A DNA stretch of 64,000 nt from Alteromonas sp. V450 (GCF_001885075.1 NZ_MODU01000004.1:3162001-3226000), one strand, 5' to 3'; counted from the first letter of the stretch, positions 27,568 through 37,241 are shown. Numbers and translations are program-made. The notes: generated by a model not told the origin, from the letters alone.

Positions 27568-29469
27568 ATGAAACGTAATTTTATGACAACACTTTCTCTG
27601 GTATCAGGCGCACCGTCAGCTTTATTGCTCCGTCGCTTTAGCGCTTATGTACTTTCAGCATTTTGTTTAATGACGTTATTAAGCGCGTTCGCCTTTGCAC
27701 AGGTGCCAAGTGCATTTGACGACCCTTTTGCAGATGAACCTCAGTTTTTAGATGTAGACCAAGCGTTTACGTTCGATTTCAATCAAAAAGGCGATGTGCT
27801 TACGGTAAGCTTCGATATTGCCGATGGCTATTATCTGTACCTAAAACAATTCAAGTTTGTGGCTAAAGAAGCTGAAGTCGGCGAGCCTGTGTACCCCACT
27901 GGCGTAATTATTGAAGATGAGTTTTTCGGCGAGTCTGAAGTATTTTATAAGAGCGTATCTATTACTTTGCCTATTGTGTCGTCAGGCGATGATGGCGTGG
28001 TTAAAATTCGCTATCAGGGCTGTGCTGACGCAGGGCTTTGCTACCCGCCTACTGTGAAAGTTGTATATTTAAATGAAGTAGGCAGTAGTGCCGTTGCTAA
28101 TACAGGTACAGCCTCAGAATCAAACAACGCATTGACATCTTCACAAAGCGAGCAATTCGATTTGGCGCAAAGGCTAATCGATAAAGATAACCTCGCGCTC
28201 ACTTTAGCGCTATTTTTTGCACTAGGCGTAGGCTTAGCTTTTACGCCTTGCGTATTCCCAATGTACCCCATTGTGTCGGGTATTGTGATTGGTCAAGGCA
28301 AGCCTAAAACCGCATCGCATTCATTCTGGCTAACCTTTGTCTACGTTCAAGGTATGGCGATCACCTACTCGCTGCTTGGCTTAGTGGTCGCAGTAGCCGG
28401 CGCGCAGTTTCAGGCTGCGCTACAGCACCCTGTAGTACTCGGCGTGTTCATTGTGCTATTTGTGGCGCTAGCCGTTGCTCTGTTTGGCGGTTTTGAAATT
28501 CAGCTGCCAGCAAAGTATCAAGAAAAGCTCACTCACATGAGTAACAATCAAACGCCCGGCAGTTTCGCAGGGGTGTTTATTATGGGTGTATTGTCTGGTC
28601 TTATTGCATCGCCCTGCACTACTGCGCCGCTAACCGGCATATTACTATTCATCGCCCAAACTGGCGATATGACCTTAGGCTTCATTTCCCTTTATTTGCT
28701 TAGTATAGGTATGGGCGTTCCGCTTATTCTGTTCGGTATGACGGGCGGTAAGCTGCTGCCTAAAGCGGGTAACTGGATGAATGTGGTTAAAGTCACCTTT
28801 GGCTTTATGATGCTTGCGGTAGCCATTGTGTTTATAGAACGTTTATACAATAGCCCTGCCACTGGCTTCCTGTGGGGCTTGCTAGGTTTTGGTTTATTCG
28901 GTTATTACTGGGTACTCAATCGCGCCAGCAAAAATTCGCTCATGAAGCTTGTACGTGCTGTTGGGGTTGCAATGGGCATTATGGGAAGTGCTGGCCTTAC
29001 CTATCAAGCTGGGCTCAACACCGGACTTTGGGGCGAACACGCTGATGGTGTTCACGCAGGGCACCCGGACTTTGTTGTTGCGCGAGATTTGGCAGACTTA
29101 CGTAATAAAATAGCGGCGGCTAACGCACAAGGTAAAACCGTGATGGTCGATTTGTACGCCGACTGGTGCGTTGCCTGTAAGGAATTTGAAAAGTACACCT
29201 TCCCAGACGAGCAAGTGGTATCTGCACTTAGCAATACGGTATGGATGCAAATGGACCTTACCGATAACACACCAGAGCGCCAGGAGATTTTTGACACCTT
29301 TAGCGTTTTAGGTTTGCCCACTATCTTGTTCTTTGACGAAGACGGCGACGAACTAACTAGGGCCCGTGTCACCGGATTTATGAAGGCAGATGCTTTTGCC
29401 GATCATGTAAACCAGTGGCTTAAGAATGGGTCTAACATTAATGACGGTCCAAGTGGTCGCTTGGATTAA
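27568..29469 (+). CDS. dsbD: Thiol:disulfide interchange protein DsbD
   Basis: 633 residues carrying electrons from cytoplasmic thioredoxin to the periplasm. A signal peptide is followed by the N-terminal alpha domain with C-x5-C (GCADAGLCYPP), eight helices (about 210-480) with the FTPCVFPMYP and ASPCTTAPLTG cysteines, and a C-terminal thioredoxin-like gamma domain with WCVACK. All three cysteine pairs are present. Downstream of cutA. Confidence 0.97.
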   Translation: MKRNFMTTLSLVSGAPSALLLRRFSAYVLSAFCLMTLLSAFAFAQVPSAFDDPFADEPQFLDVDQAFTFDFNQKGDVLTVSFDIADGYYLYLKQFKFVAKEAEVGEPVYPTGVIIEDEFFGESEVFYKSVSITLPIVSSGDDGVVKIRYQGCADAGLCYPPTVKVVYLNEVGSSAVANTGTASESNNALTSSQSEQFDLAQRLIDKDNLALTLALFFALGVGLAFTPCVFPMYPIVSGIVIGQGKPKTASHSFWLTFVYVQGMAITYSLLGLVVAVAGAQFQAALQHPVVLGVFIVLFVALAVALFGGFEIQLPAKYQEKLTHMSNNQTPGSFAGVFIMGVLSGLIASPCTTAPLTGILLFIAQTGDMTLGFISLYLLSIGMGVPLILFGMTGGKLLPKAGNWMNVVKVTFGFMMLAVAIVFIERLYNSPATGFLWGLLGFGLFGYYWVLNRASKNSLMKLVRAVGVAMGIMGSAGLTYQAGLNTGLWGEHADGVHAGHPDFVVARDLADLRNKIAAANAQGKTVMVDLYADWCVACKEFEKYTFPDEQVVSALSNTVWMQMDLTDNTPERQEIFDTFSVLGLPTILFFDEDGDELTRARVTGFMKADAFADHVNQWLKNGSNINDGPSGRLD

Positions 29470-29584
29470 GGCGCTTCGATTCGAGGCCTTTCCTCTTCTC
29501 ATATGGCGAGTATGGCGAGCGGTGCGAAGCGCCGCTCTTTTTATTTTGGGTAGAGACGGGTTTCAGAAAAGAAGGTTGGCTTCA

Positions 29585-30394
29585 ATGCTGGCTTTCTTGT
29601 TAATTTCGCTCACTTTTTCCCTATCAGTAGCAGCGAAAACCACGGGGTGCTTTGATGACAAACGCTTTTGTTTTGCGCTAACGCCTTCGTCTTCCTCTCT
29701 TTATTTGGTCTCAGTCCAAAGAAAAGTAGACTTGCCAGTAGCCTTAACCCTTTATTCTCCTGTTTTGCAAGGTATCCCTACAGGCAATGAGGCGCTTAAA
29801 TCAAAAGCCCACGTTAACGCGTTTTTAGATACCGACGATCAAGTGCCCCTTGGCGTGGTAAAAAATGCCGATGCGTTTTGGGCGTCTATGCGCGTTAAAT
29901 GGACGGTGGGGCGCATAGACGCTGTACACGACAATGCCTATACGTATCTATCACCGCTACAGCCTGCTGGCGAATACCGCATTGTTCAAGGCTTTAACGG
30001 GAGCTTCAGTCATTCTGGTGCGTCAAGGTATGCTCTCGATTTTGCCGCGCCTGTAGGAACCCCTATTTTAGCCGCCAGAGAAGGGGTAGTGATCGACACG
30101 AAAGATGACGGCACGAAAGGCGGACCAACGCCGAAGTTTGCTAAACACGCTAACTATGTGGTTATTCTTCATAACGACGGAACCACCGGCGAGTACTACC
30201 ACCTGAAATATAAAAGCGTTGTGGTAACAAGAGGACAAGCTATAAAGCGCGGGCAACTTATTGGTTACACCGGCAATACGGGGTTTTCTTCCTTACCCCA
30301 TCTTCACTTTGGCATATATGTCGCCAAATTTCATGGTAAATACGTGAGTGTGCCGTTTTCTCTAGAAAGCGCTTCAACAAAAGCCACACCTTAG
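29585..30394 (+). CDS. Exported M23 (LytM-type) metallopeptidase
   Basis: 269 residues from the ATG at 29585, which gives a clean signal peptide (MLAFLLISLTFSLSVAA). The frame is open back into dsbD, but that extension would bury the signal. The C-terminal half is a LytM/M23 domain: H-x6-D in HSGASRYALD and HLHFG supply the zinc ligands, and the conserved PVGTPILAAREGVV precedes the TGxTG-like YTGNTGFSS. Likely a peptidoglycan endopeptidase of the periplasm. The N-terminal part has no recognised family. Confidence 0.88.
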   Translation: MLAFLLISLTFSLSVAAKTTGCFDDKRFCFALTPSSSSLYLVSVQRKVDLPVALTLYSPVLQGIPTGNEALKSKAHVNAFLDTDDQVPLGVVKNADAFWASMRVKWTVGRIDAVHDNAYTYLSPLQPAGEYRIVQGFNGSFSHSGASRYALDFAAPVGTPILAAREGVVIDTKDDGTKGGPTPKFAKHANYVVILHNDGTTGEYYHLKYKSVVVTRGQAIKRGQLIGYTGNTGFSSLPHLHFGIYVAKFHGKYVSVPFSLESASTKATP

Positions 30395-30698
30395 CATTTA
30401 CAACAATACTTCATCAGTAATATCAATTAAAACCGCCAGCATTACTTTAACTAACGCCTTCTGAGAGTGCAGCATGATGCGGTTGAACACACATCGACTG
30501 AACAAACCACCTAATAAACTTTGCACCGAAAACACCTGATTAGACCAGTATTTTGCTGCGAAATCTTTTGCTATCTCTATAATCACTAATTAACGCAATA
30601 AACGAGCAAATAAATTGGCTTTTTTTCGTGCAACTGTCACAAAAGTTTGTTGAAATGACAATAACCGTGACATTTTCCCGAAGATAGCAGCAAACTAG
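30395..30698. other. Intergenic region upstream of aroQ-accB-accC
   Basis: 304 bases that must contain the aroQ-accBC promoter. GAAATG (about 30652) and CATTTTC (about 30671) form a loose inverted repeat 28-46 bases before the aroQ ATG. An open minus-strand frame here has only a GTG start, no ribosome site and no family match. No convincing promoter pair was found by eye. Confidence 0.4.
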
Positions 30699-31139
30699 AT
30701 GAATATTTTGTTATTGAACGGCCCTAACTTGAATATGTTAGGCCAAAGAGAACCCGACAAATACGGCACACAAACCTTGCAAGACATTGTAGATGATTTG
30801 CAGGCGCAGGCCGCGTCAAGCAACGTGACCTTAACGCATTTTCAGTCAAACGCCGAGTTTGAACTGATCGACCGCGTACATGCTGCTATGGGAACTGTTG
30901 ATGCCATTATTATTAATCCTGCTGCCTTCACGCACACCAGTGTCGCCCTTCGCGATGCGTTATTAAGTGTCAATATCCCGTTTATTGAAGTGCATTTGTC
31001 GAACGTTCACGCTCGTGAACCTTTTCGTCATCATTCTTATTTTTCTGATGTTGCAGCTGGCGTCATTGTTGGCCTTGGTGCCATGGGCTATTCGCTCGCG
31101 TTGACTGCAGCAATCAATTTACCGAAATCGCCAAAATAG
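30699..31139 (+). CDS. aroQ: Type II 3-dehydroquinate dehydratase
   Basis: 146 residues, third step of the shikimate pathway. [19 protein letters not shown] at the start, [22 protein letters not shown] and [19 protein letters not shown] hold the catalytic Tyr, Arg and His. Normal length. 14 bases before accB, forming the common aroQ-accB-accC operon. Confidence 0.97.
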   Translation: MNILLLNGPNLNMLGQREPDKYGTQTLQDIVDDLQAQAASSNVTLTHFQSNAEFELIDRVHAAMGTVDAIIINPAAFTHTSVALRDALLSVNIPFIEVHLSNVHAREPFRHHSYFSDVAAGVIVGLGAMGYSLALTAAINLPKSPK

Positions 31140-31153
31140 AGCAGAGACAGAAC

Positions 31154-31618
31154 ATGGATATTAGAAAGATTAAAAAACTCATCGAACTAGTGGAAGAATC
31201 TGGCATTGCCGAGCTAGAGATCACTGAAGGCGAAGAGTCTGTACGCATCCACCGTGGCCCAACGGGTGTTCAAGCGCCAATGAATTACAGCTTTGCAGCT
31301 CCTGCTGCACCGCAAATGGCACCTGCGCCTGCAGCGGCCGCTACCACTGCGTCTGAAGCACCGGCAGAGCCAGCACAGCCAGACGGTCACGTTGTTAAGT
31401 CTCCAATGGTAGGTACCTTCTACCGTGCATCTTCACCAACGGCAAAACCGTTTGCAGAAGTGGGTCAGCAAGTAAAAGTTGGCGACACACTTTGTATCGT
31501 TGAAGCGATGAAGATGATGAACCAAATTGAAGCAGACAAAGCAGGTGTGGTTAAGGCAATCTTGGTTGAAAACCAAGACCCTGTAGAATTCGACCAGCCA
31601 ATGTTCATCATTGAATAA
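31154..31618 (+). CDS. accB: Biotin carboxyl carrier protein of acetyl-CoA carboxylase
   Basis: 154 residues. An N-terminal helix-rich segment, an Ala/Pro-rich linker (about 50-80) and the biotinyl domain, with EAMKM holding the biotinylated lysine. Delivers carboxybiotin in the first step of fatty acid synthesis. Between aroQ and accC with gaps of 14 bases. Confidence 0.98.
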   Translation: MDIRKIKKLIELVEESGIAELEITEGEESVRIHRGPTGVQAPMNYSFAAPAAPQMAPAPAAAATTASEAPAEPAQPDGHVVKSPMVGTFYRASSPTAKPFAEVGQQVKVGDTLCIVEAMKMMNQIEADKAGVVKAILVENQDPVEFDQPMFIIE

Positions 31619-31632
31619 GCGAGTGCTTAACT

Positions 31633-32976
31633 ATGCTAGATAAAGTACTTATTGCTAACCGTGGTGAGATTGCCCTACGTATTTTGAGAGCCTGTAAAGA
31701 ACTAGGCATCAAAACCGTAGCTGTGCACTCTACTGCGGATAAAAACTTGAAGCACGTGTTGCTGGCTGACGAATCGATTTGTATTGGTAAAGCATCGGCA
31801 ACAGAAAGCTACCTGAACATTCCTCGCATTATTGCTGCTGCAGAAGTCACTAACTCTATTGCTATTCACCCAGGTTACGGTTTCCTAGCGGAAAACGCAG
31901 ACTTTGCTGAAGCGGTAGAAAAAAGCGGCTTTATTTTCATTGGCCCTAAAGCTGAAACTATCAACCTTATGGGTGACAAAGTTTCTGCTATCAACGCCAT
32001 GAAAAAAGCAGGCGTACCGTGTGTACCTGGCTCTGACGGCCCACTAACCGACGACGTAGAGCGCAACAAAGCCATTGCTAAGCGCATTGGTTACCCAATC
32101 ATCGTTAAAGCTGCGGGCGGCGGCGGTGGTCGTGGTATGCGCGTAGTGCGCAGCGAAGCTGAGTTGATTAAAGCCATTGAAACCACGCAAGCGGAAGCTG
32201 GCGCTGCATTTGGCAACTCAACGGTTTATATGGAAAAATTCCTTGAAAACCCACGTCACGTAGAAATTCAGGTATTAGCCGATGGCCAAGGCAACGCTAT
32301 TCACTTAGGTGAACGTGACTGCTCAATGCAGCGTCGCCACCAAAAAGTGGTTGAAGAAGCGCCTGCACCAGGTATTTCTGAGCAAATGCGTACCAAGATA
32401 GGCGATCGCTGCCGCAAAGCCTGTATTGAAATAGGCTACCGCGGAGCAGGTACTTTCGAGTTCCTATATGAAAACGGTGAATTCTATTTCATTGAAATGA
32501 ATACCCGTATTCAGGTGGAGCACCCTGTATCTGAAATGATCACAGGCGTTGACCTTATTAAAGAGCAGCTTCGCATTGCAGCCGGTCAGCCACTGTCAAT
32601 TGATCAGTCGCAAATTCAAATTCGTGGCCACGCTATTGAATGTCGAATTAACGCAGAAGATCCACAAACCTTTATTCCTAGCCCTGGTCCTATCGATATG
32701 TTCCATGCGCCAGGTGGTTTAGGTATTCGTTGGGAGTCACATATTTACGCGGGCTACCACGTGCCTCCTTACTACGATTCAATGATAGGCAAGCTTATCA
32801 CTTACGGTGAAAGCCGCGACGAAGCGATTGCTCGTATGCGCCACGCCCTTGAAGAGATTGTGGTTGAGGGTATTAAAACGAATATTCCGCTTCAGCGCGC
32901 TATTATGGCCGATGAAAACTTCTTTGCAGGTGGGACCAACATCCACTACCTAGAGAAGAAGCTAGGCTTAGCCTGA
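31633..32976 (+). CDS. accC: Biotin carboxylase of acetyl-CoA carboxylase
   Basis: 447 residues. It starts [21 protein letters not shown]. The ATP-grasp loop is [12 protein letters not shown], the active site [15 protein letters not shown], and [16 protein letters not shown] is catalytic. Works with accB. It ends the operon with a strong terminator. In many gammaproteobacteria prmA lies close downstream; here it is 10.5 kb away. Confidence 0.98.
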   Translation: MLDKVLIANRGEIALRILRACKELGIKTVAVHSTADKNLKHVLLADESICIGKASATESYLNIPRIIAAAEVTNSIAIHPGYGFLAENADFAEAVEKSGFIFIGPKAETINLMGDKVSAINAMKKAGVPCVPGSDGPLTDDVERNKAIAKRIGYPIIVKAAGGGGGRGMRVVRSEAELIKAIETTQAEAGAAFGNSTVYMEKFLENPRHVEIQVLADGQGNAIHLGERDCSMQRRHQKVVEEAPAPGISEQMRTKIGDRCRKACIEIGYRGAGTFEFLYENGEFYFIEMNTRIQVEHPVSEMITGVDLIKEQLRIAAGQPLSIDQSQIQIRGHAIECRINAEDPQTFIPSPGPIDMFHAPGGLGIRWESHIYAGYHVPPYYDSMIGKLITYGESRDEAIARMRHALEEIVVEGIKTNIPLQRAIMADENFFAGGTNIHYLEKKLGLA

Positions 32977-32983
32977 TCCCCAT

Positions 32984-33019
32984 TTGGGCTACACGTTGTA
33001 TTTTGTGTAGCCCAATTTT
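32984..33019 (+). terminator. Rho-independent terminator of aroQ-accBC
   Basis: Perfect 11-bp stem TTGGGCTACAC/GTGTAGCCCAA with a 10-base loop, followed by TTTT. It begins 7 bases after the accC stop. Confidence 0.85.
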
Positions 33020-33020
33020 C

Positions 33021-33062
33021 GCTATTCGCTATTCGCTATTCGCTATTCGCTATTCGCTATTC
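33021..33062. repeat. Tandem repeat, six copies of GCTATTC
   Basis: Six perfect head-to-tail copies of the 7-base unit, directly after the accC terminator. The uninterrupted array suggests recent slippage. It is non-coding and sits at the left edge of the accessory block. Confidence 0.95.
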
Positions 33063-33136
33063 AGCACATTCTAATTTTACGATTACTACAATCAATTTTT
33101 AACGATTTTCCTATTTAAAAACTCGTTCTATACTTC

Positions 33137-33233
33137 ACACAAGTTTTAAGACATCTCCCTTAAACTTTTGTGTGTTTTACCCTCATTGGAGTCCCACTCC
33201 ACTTATTGCCGGCATCCCTGCCGGCTTTTTTTT
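33137..33233 (+). ncRNA. Candidate small structured RNA
   Basis: Three successive hairpins. ACACAA...TTGTGT (33137-33173) is a bulged stem of about 13 pairs. TGGAGT/ACTCCA (33187-33201) has a 3-base loop. GCCGGCA/TGCCGGC (33208-33225) is followed by eight T, a strong intrinsic terminator. A -10-like TATACT lies at 33129-33134; the -35 is poor. No gene between the accC terminator and this terminator explains it. It could instead be the leader or attenuator of the barrel-like gene downstream. Confidence 0.4.
33208..33233 (+). terminator. Strong intrinsic terminator without an upstream gene
   Basis: Seven-bp GC-rich stem GCCGGCA/TGCCGGC, 4-base loop, then T8. accC already has its own terminator 190 bases upstream, so this one must end a separate short transcript or attenuate the next gene. 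Confidence 0.85.
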
Positions 33234-33322
33234 GCATTTTTTCTATTAACTATATAATCGATGCGCCAATTAATTACTTTTAATGTATAAACCATGTAAT
33301 CATGTTGTTTAGGGTTAAACAG

Positions 33323-34267
33323 GTGCGAAATCTTTTTTTATTCATTTTACCACTAATCGCCATTGCAGGGTTCGACGCGAATGCAGGACAAATAACACCC
33401 ACATTTTCACAGAAGCTAGATATACAAGTTCGCTACGATAATCGCTCTAACCGCCCTAGCCGCGAACAATATCGACTGCGCTACTACCCCTCTCTTGCCA
33501 TCACATCAGCATGGTCTGTAAACAGCTTTGTAGTGACGGGCGATGACTTTTCATCAAGCCACAATACGTTTGGTAGCGACAGCACAGATTATCTCTACGC
33601 AAGGCGTCTGTATTTGCGGCATGAAACCGAATTGGGAAAAACTGAGTTAGGCATCATCCCCACTTACAAAGGGCGTGTTTCTTCCACTGGCTTATCAAAA
33701 GATGGGTGGATAACAGGAATACGTCACGTAAGGCAACTGCAAAATGACACCGCCATTGAAATTGTTGTCGGTCAACTCGCTAATGACCAAGCTTCTGAAG
33801 CGTTTAATATAGGCTCAGAGGATGAATATTTTGAGGTTGAATACTCAGCGAAAATGGGCCAGCGCCATAGCTACGAAGCCAGTTTTGAAAGAATGCTAAG
33901 TGGTACATTTGCTCGTGCTGAGTATCGGTTTAGGCTAAACAATGAAGATACCGCCTTTATAGAGCTGGTGCAGCGCACCGATGAAAGCGCAGCTAAAATT
34001 GTAGTGGGCACTAGCGGAGCGTTTACTGCAAGTGCTTTTAATACATCATATCCTGTCGAATATTTTGCTTACTACTCCTACATTGACAGCAGTTTTGGTA
34101 CGCGCGCTGAATTAATTGAAGACTTTCTAGGAACGGGTCACGGTGGCTCTTTGGAGTTTAGCGGCGTGTTATCTCAGAAACATGATGTTGAATGGTTTGT
34201 AAGAGCTGATGTTGTAGATAGTGTCAGCCGGTTGCTCGCCGGCATAAAACTTTCTTTTGAAAGTTGA
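33323..34267 (+). CDS. Outer-membrane beta-barrel-like protein of unknown function
   Basis: 314 residues from GTG at 33323: AGGG 8 bases upstream, then a compact signal peptide (RNLFLFILPLIAIAGF, cleavage near ANA-G). The ATG at 33302 would add seven residues and has no ribosome site. The mature part is a series of amphipathic strands rich in Tyr/Arg/Ser (QVRYDNRSNRPS, RRLYLRHETEL) ending in a strand that closes FES. This pattern suggests an alginate-export- or porin-like barrel. A TATAAT at 33253-33258 may be the -10 box. Confidence 0.55.
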   Translation: MRNLFLFILPLIAIAGFDANAGQITPTFSQKLDIQVRYDNRSNRPSREQYRLRYYPSLAITSAWSVNSFVVTGDDFSSSHNTFGSDSTDYLYARRLYLRHETELGKTELGIIPTYKGRVSSTGLSKDGWITGIRHVRQLQNDTAIEIVVGQLANDQASEAFNIGSEDEYFEVEYSAKMGQRHSYEASFERMLSGTFARAEYRFRLNNEDTAFIELVQRTDESAAKIVVGTSGAFTASAFNTSYPVEYFAYYSYIDSSFGTRAELIEDFLGTGHGGSLEFSGVLSQKHDVEWFVRADVVDSVSRLLAGIKLSFES

Positions 34268-34290
34268 ATGAACAAAGGCGCTAAAGCCAC

Positions 34291-34319
34291 ATAAAAAAAG
34301 GCCCATCAAACGATGGGCC
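34291..34319 (-). terminator. Intrinsic terminator acting on the minus strand
   Basis: GGCCCATC/GATGGGCC, 8-bp perfect stem with a 4-base loop (34300-34319). Seven T follow on the minus strand only; the plus side has no T run. It therefore does not primarily serve the plus-strand barrel gene ending at 34267. Confidence 0.75.
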
Positions 34320-34462
34320 AAACAGCAAGAACGCGTACACACTTTAACAGTGCGTAATAGATTACGCTGCTCGTTAAAGCTAAGTTCACCCTGGTTCAAT
34401 TACTTATTTTTAATCTCTTTGCCTTTATCAGCACCTCACCTTTTATTAAACTTAACTTCAAA
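34291..34462 (-). ncRNA. Candidate minus-strand small RNA with nested hairpin and terminator
   Basis: On the minus strand, a -10-like TATAAT (34474-34469) is followed about 90 bases later by a nested stem. Its outer arms CTTTAAC/GTTAAAG (34342-34348, 34373-34379) enclose inner arms GCGTAAT/ATTACGC (34352-34358, 34361-34367). A perfect 8-bp terminator stem with a T7 run (34291-34319) ends it. Both flanking genes are on the plus strand, so no known gene uses this terminator. A short minus-strand ORF here starts at TTG without a ribosome site. The 5' end is a guess. Confidence 0.42.
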
Positions 34463-34548
34463 GAATTTATTATACGAAAGTCTAAGTAGAATCTTATTTT
34501 GATTGACTGCGTATCTAAAAAAAAGTGCAAATGAGATAAAGGTGTTTT

Positions 34549-34995
34549 GTGACGAGCCGCTATACACAGTTAAAAGAGAAATTGCCCGTTTCTAGGTTGT
34601 CCGACGACGTGCTCTTGGCATTTAGAGTAATGTTTGACGACCCGTTAGACATTGTCGATCTAGCGCAAGATATTTCTGATTTAACGTTATATCCAGAAAG
34701 GCTATCTTCGAGCTATCGTAAGGAGTGGGAAGCCTACGTACTAAAAGCACTGGCAGCAGAGATTAAACGTCACGAGCACTTAACGCCTGCAGAGTTTATT
34801 GAATTAATGATGGAGCGTGTTGAAGAACTTCAAAAAACCAGTAGTACTTACCAAGATTTGCTAAGGCAGGTACATCACGCAAAAAGCATTAACCAATCTG
34901 CCAATACGATTGTTTTTCCAAGCCCGTTGAGGCAGCAATTAACCGCGTTTCTATTACCTATTACCACGCTAAAAGCACCTGAATCGAAAGAATAA
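34549..34995 (+). CDS. Protein of unknown function, helical
   Basis: 148 residues, no signal peptide or membrane segment, mainly helical with charged segments (KEWEAYVLKALAAEIKRHEHL, ELMMERVEELQK). No family recognised. It starts at GTG with AAAGG 6 bases upstream. Convergent with the DUF2805-type gene, sharing a terminator that includes both stop codons. Confidence 0.65.
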   Translation: MTSRYTQLKEKLPVSRLSDDVLLAFRVMFDDPLDIVDLAQDISDLTLYPERLSSSYRKEWEAYVLKALAAEIKRHEHLTPAEFIELMMERVEELQKTSSTYQDLLRQVHHAKSINQSANTIVFPSPLRQQLTAFLLPITTLKAPESKE

Positions 34996-35021
34996 AGGCG
35001 CCTTACTTGTTGGCGCCTTTA
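34993..35021. terminator. Bidirectional terminator overlapping two stop codons
   Basis: Perfect TAAAGGCGCC/GGCGCCTTTA stem, 10 bp, with a 9-base loop. The TAA of the plus-strand gene begins the left arm and the stop of the minus-strand gene lies in the loop. A and T tracts on either side suit termination in both directions. Confidence 0.82.
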
Positions 35022-35266
35022 GGTTTGTATTGCGACGGGCAATAGCCACGTTCAACCCCTTCAGGTCGCAGGCTAGCGTGTTTAGTTTTTCGGCCTGAAA
35101 CCCTTTCGCGCCAATTCTTAAACGTTTTTTGTTTTAAGTTTCTGCGCATCAGCTTAATAACTTCTTTTTCAGGAAGGCCATAAAGCCGCTCAATAGCCTC
35201 AAAAGGCGTGCGGTCCTCCCATGCCATTTCGATAATTCTTGACTGTTGCTCTTCAGTTAACGCCAT
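35003..35266 (-). CDS. DUF2805 / TIGR03643 family protein
   Basis: 87 residues beginning MALTEEQQSRIIEMAWEDRTPFEAIERLYGLPE, then KEVIKLMRRNLKQKTFKNWRERVSGRKTKH and a C-terminal CPSQYKP. These are the hallmarks of this small helix-turn-helix-like family of unknown function. The ATG at 35266 is preferred over the one at 35275, which has no room for a ribosome site. Confidence 0.88.
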   Translation of the reverse strand: MALTEEQQSRIIEMAWEDRTPFEAIERLYGLPEKEVIKLMRRNLKQKTFKNWRERVSGRKTKHASLRPEGVERGYCPSQYKPKGANK

Positions 35267-35408
35267 TTCGCACATCTCTTTTCTCGCTAAATAACCACAT
35301 TAAATACATGCCGAGAGGTGTTTTCGTTCATTCAAAATTTTGTATTTGTATGGCAGCGTTATCACACTGCTACTTTATTACGGCCGCGTGTTGTTTCAAC
35401 CGAGCCTA

Positions 35409-37241
35409 TTAATCAGTTGGGCGGGCATCGTCCTTTTCAAATGCGAGTTTCAATAGCTCGGCCGCTGCTTGTGCATCACTCAATGCGCGATGGTGTTGTT
35501 CCATTTCAATATGAAAGTGTTTGGTTAAGTTGGCCAATGAGTAAGAAGCAAGTCCAGGATACGTTCTTCGCATTTCACGCACCGTGCACATTTTCGGGCG
35601 TCTAAAAAATTGCTCAAGCCTTGCAAACTCAGCCTTAATGAATCCGTAGTCGAAATTTACGTTATGAGCTACAAAAACAGCGTCCTCAGTAAACTTTGCT
35701 ATGTTTTCTGCAACCTCGGCAAACACTGGAGCTGTGGCCACCATAGCGTCAGAAATTCCTGTTAGTCTTGTAATATTTGAGGGTATCCTTCTTTGAGGGT
35801 TGATGAGCGTTTGGAATCTATCTACTTCTTTGCCCGCCACTAATTTCACCATACCCACTTCAGTTATACGATTGAAATTGCTATTGCCGCCCGTCGTTTC
35901 TATATCTACCACAACATAAGGCTGAGCAGGGTCACGCACCCATTTAACAGTGGTAACAGCCACGCTGAAACCCGCTTGCTGCAATCGTTGAATAGACACC
36001 AATTGATTGCGGCGCAACTGATCACCTGGTGCTTTAATTTCCTCAAAGCGAAGGGTTCCATCCAACACCATAATGTCTGGAAAACCATCCCTCAAACTTT
36101 CAAAATCCCTGCACATCATTCGCAGCAACGCGTAAATTGCCTTCAAATCGCCATGCTCTATAAGTGCTTCAAGCGGTGTTAGAAGATGACTAGACCACAT
36201 GAACAAGCTATTCACTTTGCCGTAATGTTGGGTCGCGTTTTTGTGGATATGTCGACGCAATGCATCTTTTGAATTCAGCCGACTCAGCAGCGCTTCAATG
36301 CTGTCTTTAAATTTCTCATAAAAGTTGTTTTGTTTAAGCGACAGCGGTCTGCGGTCAAACTCTGTAACTAACGTGTCCTCCTCATAGAGTTGCTGCCAGA
36401 AAATCAGGCCAAAGAGGCTCCGCCAAAGTCTATTTTCGGTGCGCCATCCCTGAATACCTTGTCTCGCATAGTGAGCTAATACTCCACGCTCTACCTGCTG
36501 ATTCTGGCTCACGTCAATATTCAGTGTGCGACTTGCATTACGCAGCATATCTGTCACTACACTCGTGCGCTTCTTGTTATATTTACGTGCATAAAAATCT
36601 TCCGCGAAAGCACCAAGCGTATCAGAAGGCGGATCATCAATAATGTTTTCTAATGCCTCTTTAACTTGCTCTATGTGCCCATCTTTATAGCTTTCTCTTA
36701 GCCACTTTTCTTTTGCTTTGTCGCTTTTTGCCAAACCAAGTACATTTAGACCAAGCTCACGATCTAACTCACACACTTTTAAACCAAGCGCATATAAAAA
36801 CTGATCGCGGTAGAAACTGGCAGAAACACATTCGGTTTCAGGAAAGTCTGATCTAGCAAGTGTTTGTAGTTCATCATCGCTGTAGTAAGACAGGCGGGTA
36901 TAGTGATCAGCATAAAACCACGCGGCTTGTGTGTCTTCCATGCTGTCGAACCGCGCAGTGTCAGTCACCGAATCCGATCGCGTGCGCATAACGCCAAGGT
37001 CACGCATTGAAAACTGATTTAGCCGACTTTTGGTGTTACCAAAATAAACAAAGAGAAGAAAACGAAGTGCAGAATCAAACAAACAGACCAAGTAATGTGT
37101 AAACGAGAATGAAGAGGGCCATCCCTGCTTGCGAATATGCTCAGCAAGAATTGTAACCAGTTTAGCTTTCGCCTGCGATGCTAAACCTTGCACACTGCCG
37201 TACTCAGATAGCAGCGAAATAATCGCCTCTTTTGTTAACAC
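35409..37241 (-). pseudogene. 3' fragment of FAN1-type nuclease / DnaQ-type exonuclease gene, split by IS
   Basis: 610 codons remain open to the IS boundary. The first part matches the middle of FAN1-type proteins. Then comes the VRR-NUC domain, with D389 (GFPDIMV) and E401-I-K403 (FEEIKAPGDQL), the PD...ExK nuclease set. From about 443 to 600 a DEDDh exonuclease domain follows, with D446-I-E448 (VVVDIETTGG), HNVNFDYGF, and H584...D589 (HHRALSD). The first codon after the break reads GTG, part of the CAC target duplication, and would be an internal valine in the intact gene. FAN1 nucleases cut branched DNA in crosslink repair. Expression of this piece alone is possible but unlikely to be normal. 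Confidence 0.9.

Noticed and set aside
29426..29584. Long N-terminal extension of the M23 peptidase overlapping dsbD
   Set aside because: It would place the signal peptide internally. The ATG at 29585 gives a normal export signal.
30398..30586. Minus-strand ORF of 62 codons between the M23 peptidase and aroQ
   Set aside because: GTG start without ribosome site, no family resemblance, and it covers the region needed for the aroQ promoter. Not excluded completely.
33021..33062. CRISPR-like array
   Set aside because: Contiguous 7-base units with no spacers; this is a simple tandem repeat.
34169..34399. Minus-strand ORF of 76 codons overlapping the end of the barrel gene
   Set aside because: It starts at TTG without a ribosome site and runs through the hairpin and terminator. 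The RNA structures explain the region better.
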